From Pholiota molesta (lineage: Eukaryota > Basidiomycota > Agaricomycetes > Agaricales > Strophariaceae), in NCBI GenBank assembly GCA_014925825.1, contig JACGCK010000490.1, positions 1 through 20,273 of the forward strand: DNA of 20,273 nucleotides, read 5' to 3'. The translations under genes and the position numbers were made by a program. The notes under the pieces are model-generated. The model ran no database searches, had not been told where the DNA came from, and saw only the letters and a program-made list of their open reading frames with translations. Below are positions 1-8,246 of the stretch, piece after piece. Position 1 is the stretch's first letter; each line of letters opens with the position of its first letter.

Positions 1-41
1 TTTCGGTTAAGAGACATTTCGTCTTGCTGATAATTCTTTAG

Positions 42-559
42 AGACGCAAGCTGTCGCGGGAAGATGGAGAGCACTAACAAACGCGAAGCTAAGCGCATTC
101 AAGGATATCTATCCCGCTAATGTCATGATCGACATTCTGATCAACATGCTGTTCCTCTGCGGCTGGTCGGCGTCGAGCGAGAAGTCGAAGAAGGCCGTAG
201 TGTTGATGCAGCAAATGGTTTTCAACATAGAAAAGATGGGGAGTCAGATAAAGACAGCAACGAAGGAGGGAATAACCACCGCCGACTTGGACGTGTTCGT
301 GGTCCATTCCCGGGACTCGCTGCGGGACGGAATGGAGGACGTCTACGCCGACGGCTCGAGCGGAGATGCCATGAATTCGGAGACGGACAACAAGCGAGTG
401 CTGTGCACGGTGGGGATGGGCTTACGCAGGACGATCATCAAGCAAACCGAAGGTAGGACGCCAGAATACAAGGAAGAAATCCTCCTGAAACCAAAGGTGG
501 CGCTGGCATCGGTGCTGGATAGCGGGCGTGAGGGAGCGGAGCACCAGGGGAAGAACTAA
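42..559 (+). CDS. 3' part of an unrecognised protein gene (partial)
   Basis: The frame is open from about base 11 to the TAA at 557-559. A CTGAT branch-like site and a TTAG acceptor at 38-41 suggest that the last exon starts at 42. The internal ATG at 125 is therefore probably not the real start. The visible part is about 170 residues and mostly hydrophilic. It has a short hydrophobic stretch (IDILINMLFLCGW), then an acidic Asp/Ser-rich middle around residues 80-110, and a tail containing LLKPKVALASVLD. I do not recognise a domain or catalytic motif, and the 5' exons lie outside the window. The clean codon-like composition and the stop just before AT-rich intergenic DNA support it being real. 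A transcription-factor tail or other regulatory protein is possible but unproven. Confidence 0.45.
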
Positions 560-1204
560 ACCGTTGGATCGATTGGGACGCGATTACTTAGTGTATGCAT
601 GGTCAGATTCGCCGGCAGGCTTGGGGAATCTTTCTTGACGGCTCAGGAGGTTTGGATATATCGTGTACGAGTGGGGTACTGTTGACGTTGATGTGTCGAT
701 CGATTACTAGTAGTAATTTAATTTATCATAGCAGCCACTTTGAAACCTCAAGCTAATGCTCAACGAAACATAGTAGTTGGCACTCACAGCAAAATACACC
801 GTCAGAGAAACATTATTCTTGGACGATATGGCTTATCGTGTTATTCCAAAGATTCTTTCTAGTTATTTAATAGGGGAATCAGAGGGCCATATCATATTAT
901 CAAGGTCGCGTAAGAGCCAAGTTTTGGTCCTCGAATTGAGCAACCCATGACAAAAAAGGTTCCAAAGCATTAGTGGGACAGAAAGTTACTGTTGTTGCAC
1001 GATGTAGCATGAATGTAACAAGGTATAAGCTATAATATCTACTGTAACTTGTATACATCAGCAAAAAAGCAGTATTAATACGTAGGTTCGCCTAAATATA
1101 ATTCATACATAATGGATTTCAGCCCGAGTATAAGTATGCGAAAACCCTTTTAACCATCTTGTAATGTAGCTACGGTTATTATACCCATTATGATTGCATT
1201 CTGG
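560..1204. other. AT-rich intergenic stretch
   Basis: No open frame of coding character, RNA gene or clear repeat is visible on either strand. It presumably holds the 3' UTR of the left-edge gene. It ends at the TA that borders the foldback element. Confidence 0.6.
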
Positions 1205-1713
1205 TATGGTGGGTCAAGTGGTCAAAAAATAAACACTATATACATACACTGCGCGCGGACACATATACCAAAAAAAATAACACATAGTTATTTTCAAGCA
1301 TTATAATAGAAAAGTAGCCTACCATACATAAAACAATGAAAAACACCTTCCTGCGCGCGGAAACACTGTCTGCGCGCGGAGACAGTGCTTGCGCGCGAAC
1401 ATAGGAGCGGAGTTGGGACCGGGCCGCTATCCGTCACATCACGGTCACACATTGCTCTCAAGGCCCTGCACGCTGAGGGGTCTAAGTCTAAGGCATAAAT
1501 TCAATATCAATCGAAAGCTACGGACCACCTCTACGTAATTATGTAGCTTATCAACGTCTCTGACTCACGAGGGAGGTAGTATGAGGAGAGGGTGGCATAC
1601 TGCTGGCATCCGGTGGCTGTACACCAAGACAACATTGCCAAGTACAGCCAAACAACGCGCACGCGCCTCCCGAGGGACTCGACACTTGTAGTTGGCGCTT
1701 ACCATTCACCTCC
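1205..1713 (+). repeat. Left arm of the foldback element
   Basis: This 509-base arm pairs with 1912-2430. Its inner edge lacks ten bases (ATGAATACCA) that the right arm carries, in complement, at about 1922-1931. The arm includes four GCGCGCG-containing motifs between about 1250 and 1400. Confidence 0.9.
1364..1387. repeat. Small hairpin inside the left arm
   Basis: CACTGTCT and AGACAGTG form a perfect 8-base stem around GCGCGCGG. The same structure recurs at 2248-2271 in the right arm. It is one of several GCGCGC-centred motifs in the arm. Confidence 0.8.
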
Positions 1714-1911
1714 CCATCCATATGTAGGCTTCACGTAAACTATGTAGACCAATTATCTTTGTAAGGGCCCAATAAATGTTGAGAAATGTGCAAAGCAGGC
1801 TTGAAGCATGCACTCACATGCCACCAACATGGCACCATATTTCTTTTGCAGAGGCAGTGCACAAGTTCAACCTTAAATCAAGCACCCGGTAATTCTCTGT
1901 TGGACACACTA

Positions 1912-2430
1912 GGAGGTGAATGGTATTCATTGGTAAGCGCCAACTACAAGTGTCGAGTCCCTCGGGAGGCGCGTGCGCGTTGTTTGGCTGTACTTGGCAA
2001 TGTTGTCTTGGTGTACAGCCACCGGATGCCAGCAGTATGCCACCCTCTCCTCATACTACCTCCCTCGTGAGTCAGAGACGTTGATAAGCTACATAACTAC
2101 GTAGAGGTGGTCCGTAGCTTTCGATTGATATTGAATTTATGCCTTAGACTTAGACCCCTCAGCGTGCAGGGCCTTGAGAGCAATGTGTGACCGTGATGTG
2201 ACGGATAGCGGCCCGGTCCCAACTCCGCTCCTATGTTCGCGCGCAAGCACTGTCTCCGCGCGCAGACAGTGTTTCCGCGCGCAGGAAGGTGTTTTTCATT
2301 GTTTTATGTATGGTAGGCTACTTTTCTATTATAATGCTTGAAAATAACTATGTGTTATTTTTTTTGGTATATGTGTCCGCGCGCAGTGTATGTATATAGT
2401 GTTTATTTTTTGACCACTTGACCCACCATA
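1912..2430 (-). repeat. Right arm of the foldback element
   Basis: This 519-base arm is the reverse complement of 1205-1713. Apart from the ten-base indel I noticed only one clear substitution by eye (near 2097, in the TACGTA/TTATGTAG stretch), so the arms are young or kept alike by gene conversion. Confidence 0.9.
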
Positions 2431-2472
2431 GTGTTGAGGGCGTTTGTTTTTGGCCATTAAAGGACAGATCAG

Positions 2473-2480
2473 TCACGTGA
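2473..2480. promoter_or_regulatory. TCACGTGA palindrome (E-box type) upstream of the ABC gene
   Basis: An 8-base palindrome with a CACGTG core lies about 160 bases before the chosen ATG of the ABC ATPase gene and 43 bases beyond the foldback element. CACGTG is the usual target of fungal bHLH factors (Pho4/Cbf1 type). Function here is inferred from position only. Confidence 0.35.
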
Positions 2481-2636
2481 TTTCAAATGTTCGGCGAATC
2501 CCGAAATCGCACGCTGACTCCGCTCGCGTAATGACGCTCTCCTGAATCCTCGAACTTGAAGGCTTTGCAGGTCTTTGCTTATGACTCTTCGCAAGCTGTA
2601 TATATCCTCTGGAACACCATAATATCAGGGACTCCA

Positions 2637-4715
2637 ATGCTGTCTACAGCGACGAGGACCGTCGCTGGACTCCATCCTAAAAAATGCACCATTATTACCA
2701 AAAAATTACGGACAGCGCGCAACTATGTTACTGCTGGTGCAGCTCCCATTGTGAAAATTCCTCCTGGATCGAAAATCTACGCGTTTGGTACACCTTCTCA
2801 AACGGACAGGGCCTTGATATCCAACCTCGACTGGACGGTACGCGACTCTGAAGCATGGGCTGTCGTGTCAGGGACAGGGGGCGGAGGAAAGGGCTCTATT
2901 TTCAAGGCATGTTGTCCAGCGCATCCATCTCGTTCAAATTCAACTAAGCTTATGTTTCTATTGGGATAGCATAGACCTTGCTTGGTTACATGAGACTCGC
3001 ACCACCAAGCTTGGAAATCCAGGGACAGTGGGCAGAAGCAGGCGGTCTTTACCCCTTCCTGGCTTCGTCCTCCGTTGACCCATATACTCGGATATCGCAT
3101 GTGTCGTTCCGCCAACGGTCTGGAGGCGAATCGGGAGCCTTCTTCGACTATACCGCTCGTTATGGCGCTATGAGAGAAGAAGAGGACCGCGTCACTGTCA
3201 GGGATATCCTCAGTACCCATCGGGCGGATAAATCCAACAGCGGACTCTTCGACACGTTGACGAAGCAGATGGGTCTGACATCTCTGCTTGATCTTCCAAT
3301 GATCGCACTGAGCAATGGGCAAACACGACGAGCGCGAGTGGTCAAAGCCATATTGGATCGACCCGAGCTTTTACTACTCGACGAACCTCTAAGTAAGTAA
3401 ATTCCCACTATCTTATAATCAATCTAATGACAGGCTCTGGATAGCTGGTCTTGACCCGCCGTCTAGAAAAGCACTCAACGAAACTCTGGAACACCTTCAT
3501 CAGAACCGCTCTCCTCGGATGATCATCGGTCTTCGCAAAGGAGAAGAAATTCCCCATTGGATAACACATATCCTGGAGATTGAAGGTGGATTCGCTACAG
3601 CGCGGACAGTCTCACCCGCAGACCGCGTTGCCCATCTCAGTTCTCCTACAAGCCAAAAACTACCACAAACAATATCCAAGGCGGTAGGAGACTTGGTCGT
3701 CGACATGAAGGATGTCAATGTGAGCTATGGAAATCGGAAGGTAAGTTGTATCCGTCCGTAAAATGTAACATTCTTTAAAAACAGATAAAAACAGGTCCTT
3801 TCCAATATCAATTGGCAAATCCGTCAAGGAGATCGCTGGCACCTCCAAGGCGCAAACGGTGCGTTCCTCCAGTATCTCGCATCATTCAAACATGTATTCA
3901 GATTCATCTAGGCTCCGGAAAAACAACCCTCCTCTCCCTCCTTACAGGCGACCACCCCCAATCCTACGTCCAGCCGCACCTCCTCTTGCCCTCTCTCAAC
4001 ACCAACGCCACCCCTTCGCCTTTGCCCTCATCCTCCTCAGGCCTGACCCTGCAACCGCGCAAGAAAACTCCCACCGCCCACCTCCGGCGCCTCATCGGCG
4101 TCGTCTCGCCGGAGATGTTCGACGCCTTCCCTAGACGGCACCCGGGGATGAGCGTGTGGGAGGCGGTGACGACGGGGTTCGATGGCGGCTTCGTACCGCG
4201 TACACGGGACGCGGACGCAGGGACCCGGAGGACGGGCGGCGTGGGTGGGTGGACGTCGCGGATGAGGAAGTCGAGCTCAGTGCGTTTGACCAGAGTGTGC
4301 GTGCGGAGGAGCGCAAGGAGAAGCTGCGAGCGTGGCGCGTAAGCCGCTGCTGGGCGGTCCTCGCGGCCCTCGGCCCCGCGGCCTGGTCGCCGCCAACCCC
4401 CAACAAAGCGGAATCCCCGACCCCGGCGTTCGCCGCGACGCCCTTCACGTCCCTCGCGCCGGGCGAGCAGCGCCTCGTGCTCCTCATGCGCGCGCTCGTC
4501 GGGCGCCCGCCGCTCGTGCTCCTCGACGAGGTCTGGAGCGGGATGGACGAGGCGATGATCCGCGCCGCGAGGCAGTATCTGCGCGGGGAAGCGGGGGGTG
4601 GGGGCAGTGGGAAGGCGGGTGTGGATGAGCGGCAGGCGGTGGTGGTGATCACGCATTGGGAGGAGGAGGTACCGTGGGTTGGGGATGGGTGAAGAGATTT
4701 AGATTGGGGGAATAG
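2637..4715 (+). CDS. Two-domain ABC ATPase, ModF/PhrA-like, with probable mitochondrial presequence
   Basis: Soluble tandem ABC ATPase with no membrane segments. My exons are 2637-2906, 2975-3392, 3445-3740, 3795-3858 and 3912 onward; all junction phases fit. The N-terminus (MLSTATRTVAGL, then Lys/Arg-rich, no acidic residues) looks like a mitochondrial presequence. An in-frame ATG at 2556 is an alternative start. First domain: Walker A variant GTGGGGKGS, signature LSNGQ, Walker B ELLLLDEP followed by LTGLDP. Second domain: GSGKTT split by intron 4, signature LAPGEQ, Walker B LVLLDE, H-loop VVVITHWEEEVPW. The frame slips once between about 4196 and 4265. A short intron at 4241-4293 is a weaker alternative. 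The frame meets TGA at 4690-4692; one base off, the sequence reads VKRFRLGE then TAG at 4713-4715, which fits the family's usual ending. The family is found across fungi; its substrate is not settled. Confidence 0.85.
2907..2974 (+). other. Probable GC-AG intron in the ABC gene
   Basis: Joining AAG at 2904-2906 to ACC at 2975 restores the conserved reading SIFK-TLLGYMR in phase 0. This needs the donor AAG|GCATGT and acceptor CATAG. No GT donor nearby gives an open frame. Confidence 0.65.
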
Positions 4716-5190
4716 AGGCATGAACGAGTGTATGTACTAGACATTTATAAGTGGACGAACATCTATTTTTCGTTGTCAATTATTTTTTGAGTTATTTGTC
4801 ATGTTTGATGGGCGTTAGTGCGTCATTGCCGCGACAATCTCTTTGTCGAGTAAAACCACAGAAAAGCTCTGGCCAAGTAGATGCTGCGAAGAAATAAGAT
4901 AATCCGACATGTAGTCGCGACTTTTTTTATTTGCAAATTGGAAATCATAAAATTGGAAACGGCGCGCCGTACGCATGGGTCACACCTTACTAGGCCTTAC
5001 TACTGATTCTTGTGCAGCTTGTAAGGAACATTGTCCTCCGAAGACGATCACGGCTGAAATTCATCGGCAGCAACCAAAATCTTAAAAAAAGTGTACCAAA
5101 GAGAAGAAAAGTGCTACTTAGTAGTTGCAACAACGGATCAGCAAAAAGTGCATTAACATTCATTCGGGTAGTAAATTGGTGCTCAGGCGC
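4716..5190. other. Convergent intergenic region
   Basis: This stretch lies between the 3' ends of the ABC gene (+) and Hsp70-like copy A (-). It is AT-rich with poly-T and poly-A runs suitable for 3' processing on both strands. A short open frame (5012-5218) overlaps the last exon of copy A and is not credible. Confidence 0.55.
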
Positions 5191-7756
5191 TCATGCAGTA
5201 TTATCAGTGGGATCGTAAACAATCGTCGCCGCGGTCCTAGATAGATAAAAGCAGGAAGAAACATGTCAATTCATCGGAGGGTGTGAAATGCACGTCTAGT
5301 GCCAAGAAAATAATGCATACCTTTTCTCGATACCCTGTTCAGCCAAAGACGAAGTTGATCAACAGTTTACCTTTTTCACGGTTATACATAGGACAACTAC
5401 TCACCTCTTCCGTCCAGGCAACCTGGGCCTTCAACTCTGTCAGCCCAAACAGCAGCACAACATCATACTCTACCCGATAGTAGAACGTTCCCTTCGGGGC
5501 ACCATGCTTCCGATGCCTCTTCTTTGGCAGACGCGAGGGGTCTAATTTAATTGAGCACAATTTGCTGTAGTTCTCTGCGAGAGAAAAAATGATCAAATTT
5601 TACACAGTTTATAAAGGAAGGGATAGCTTACTTCCATCGACGTCCATCCACTTTGGGTCAGCAATGAGTCCCCGATAGCACCAGATCGGCTGTGAGATAT
5701 TACGATTCAACTCGCTCTCCGAATCTGCACTACAGCCATGCGCTGTCCTAAACTCGTTCGTTTCTTTGATTTGGGTGTTCTATGAATCAGAACCCTGTAA
5801 ACGCTTCCTCATAATGTAAAAGAGATCGTGAGGTATAGCACCTTAGGAAGAATGACCTCAAAACCTGATGGAAGCCGCATATAACCCGAAATTGCCATGT
5901 AGGCCGTCGAGCTACGCTCGCGGTGGTCCGCCTGTGTAGGGTCGTAGATACGGTTGAGGGGAATCCCGTATGTCATCTTCGACACTCGGCTTTGCACAAA
6001 ATGGTTAAGATAAAAGGAGATGGCACCGTCTGATACCGCTTTATTTCTGTTTGACGAAAAGCCATAAATGATACGAAAAAGAGGCACTGGGATAAGGACA
6101 CAAACACATGAATTTCAGGCCGAAGGATATTGAGACCGGCGGGATTGAGCGAAGCAGAAACTATATCGAACATGTAATTGTTGGCTGAAAAGCCTCCTAC
6201 GAGAACAACATGCTAAATAAGCTCGGTTAGAAACATTTGCGCAATGTGGAATTACAGAGGGAAGCCAGTCACAGAGATAGGGTTGTGCGAGGACATTTTT
6301 TGAGCCATCACGGCATTGACAATACAGTCAATAGAAGGCTTGAAAAACGACGCGACATCCATCCTAGGCATAATTTAGACGGTAATCGTCAAGAACGCAA
6401 AGGTCTTACCCAGCAGTTTAAGTTGTCCGAAACGAATGTTATACGCTGCATCATTGTCTCTGGTGGAACCAAACTTGACGTATTGATCATCTTCAGCTGT
6501 TCTGAACCGTAGCTTCGTGGTCTTGTCGAAGCAGCGGACAATATGTTCGATATCGTCAACAAAGCGAGATTCAGCAAGATAGCCTGAGTGGCCATCATCA
6601 GGTTTTATGAAGCAACTGTGCACGGCGAGATAGATTACAGACTCTTGAGGAACTGGTGGCATGGATGTTGACGAAAACAGAACCATAAAAATGACCTAGA
6701 TAGGATCAGATTTAGAATGCTAAAAAGAAGACAACCGACATTGGGGAGCTGCTACTTCTTCAAATGTGGCCTTCGATACAGATACGTCCTGCTATACGAA
6801 CTGATATCGATAGTGCCTCCTCCCGCATCAACAATTGCACACCATCACCATTCTGTGCAACATCCACTAAGCTTTGACTGGCAACGCACAGAAAGGTTGG
6901 AATCTTACCTTAATCACACCCTCTGGCAGCCCATTCTGGATGGCAAAGTGCAGACTGGCCTCTCCTTCGGTGACGAATGAGAGCCGCGCATACCCGCAGA
7001 GGTATCTGGGATAATCTCGCACGATAGCAGCCTGCGCATCTTGATTGCTCTGCGCCCTCCCAGCCATTGGGGTGGGATAACACAAAGTGGATTCATCCTT
7101 ACAGACGCCCAGAGGGTGGCGCCGTTCGCATGTGTCTCCTGAATATAGCTTGATGCACATTTGAAAGATAGGCCAGGAAGTCGGCAAGACTCAACGACTG
7201 TCTTGTTGAGTGGCAGGGGCGGGATCTCGTCGCTGACCTCTTTCCTGCTCGGGGCCCGATTTTCGATCGCAGATGGAGTTTGAACCTACGAACATTTGAA
7301 CATTCGCAAAGCCGTGTGATTCGTCAAATTTCGTCTTTGATCGCTATATTTTACGCACCACTGGGCCTTGTCCCAATTCCCCTCTTCTGCCTGCGCATAG
7401 ATTTCTTCGCTCGCTGCCTCCGCACCCACAGCGCGTACCTTCCCATCGCGATCATAGTAGATGATGGTTGGGATCTTCGATGCGCCATTGACTTGCTCAT
7501 GCGCAGGGAACCTATAGATTCAGCGTCAACATGAACGCATCGATCATCCACCCTTAGAGCGCCAGTACCTTGTTACACCCTTGATTTCCGGTACTTGCCC
7601 TGGATCAAGCACGCTACAACCGCCTCTCAATTAGTTTAGCGCCCATCGCGATGAACCAATTCCTCACCTGTAAGATATACCACTGTATGTGGTTCCGACA
7701 TCAAAGGCAAGGACGAGCTTTCGGCGAGGACCTCTATACGCAGAACGGGATGGCAT
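5191..7756 (-). pseudogene. HSPA12-like Hsp70-family ATPase, copy A, frame-disrupted
   Basis: Hsp70/actin-fold ATPase, related to the HSPA12 branch. Translation starts at the ATG at 7754-7756. Exons 1-3 (7668-7756, 7569-7613, 7359-7511) are intact and carry the phosphate-1 loop AFDVGTTYSGISYS. Exon 4 (6909-7285) needs at least six single-base restorations to rebuild family motifs such as FVLSHPNGW, PDTSAG and LSFVTEGEASLHF, which sit in three frames. Phosphate-2 is VDAGGGTIDISSY near 6800-6838, then a shift before TFEEVAAPQC. The adenosine motif VLVGGFSANNY lies near 6178-6212. The C-terminal exons are readable (YYRVEYDVVLLFGLTELKAQ), ending KRTAATIVYD with TGA at 5191-5193 (last exon 5191-5236). 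Intron positions match copy B. It is either a decaying duplicate or a good gene with many base-call losses. The tail exons remain gene-like. Confidence 0.7.
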
Positions 7757-8246
7757 AGTGTCTGTGTATGAGAATTTGAGAAAGCAAGGCGGTGAAGTCG
7801 CCCACCCTATATTTGTTTGTATTTAATCCCTGTGTGCGCTGTTTGTGGCCAGGGAACCATTGTCATGTTGACAGGTGGTCGGAACATTGTTGTGACTGAA
7901 CGTCAACGCAACTACTTTTATTGCCAATTAAATAAGTATTTGTCATAATTATCGTCACCAAAGGTCGTGAACGATTCACATTGCAATTGTGATGCGGTAT
8001 CGAGCGTGCACAGAGTGTCGTTTTTTCAGAATAGTAAATGAAGGGGTTGCGTCAGCAGTGAGCTGCAGCACCTTGCCGTCGCGTTAGGTCATTATGTGGA
8101 TATTCCAGATTTGATATTTAAGAAGTGTATAATGTGTCTCTTCCCAACCATTCTAGCTATGTACAAGAAACCAATGCTACCAGATTCGGAATAACTCAAA
8201 AGGCATAGGCACGAAGACTTAGAACAGCCGAACAATCTGGGCGGCC
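7757..8246. other. Intergenic/promoter region of Hsp70-like copy A
   Basis: This is 490 bases between the 3' end of copy B and the start of copy A, both on the minus strand. Read on the minus strand it has AT-rich, TATA-like sequence about 50-70 bases above the ATG (around 7808-7825). I see no convincing heat-shock-element array. Confidence 0.4.

Larger units (their letters stand above)
1205..2430. mobile_element. Long foldback (inverted-repeat) element, MITE-like, TA-flanked
   Basis: The sequence from 1205 to 1713 returns as its near-perfect reverse complement from 1912 to 2430, leaving a 198-base loop. The outermost bases are TA followed by TGGTGGGTCAAG, mirrored as CTTGACCCACCA then TA. 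This fits a TA target-site duplication, as made by Tc1/mariner-type transposases, although TA is its own complement and so could also belong to the repeat. Similarity stops abruptly at both ends. No transposase is encoded: the only open frame (about 1786-2070) runs from loop into arm and resembles nothing. The inference is a non-autonomous DNA transposon or a palindromic rearrangement that landed about 200 bases upstream of the ABC ATPase gene. A transcript would fold into a duplex of about 500 base pairs. The superfamily is uncertain. Confidence 0.85.

Noticed and set aside
1786..2070. Open frame of 94 codons in the foldback element
   Set aside because: It starts in the loop and runs into the right arm, shows no domain, and most of it is the complement of the left arm. 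Not a transposase.
4241..4293. A 53-base intron explaining the ABC frame change
   Set aside because: It fits the phase, but it would remove DEEVELSAFDQ, which looks like protein, and the site is weak. A lost base is simpler given the rest of the window. Kept only as an alternative.
3964..4721. Two long antisense open frames (230 and 196 codons)
   Set aside because: They lie opposite the GC-rich second ABC domain, where stops are rare on every frame. The products are Arg/Pro/Ser-rich and motif-free, while the plus strand has clear Walker and H-loop motifs.
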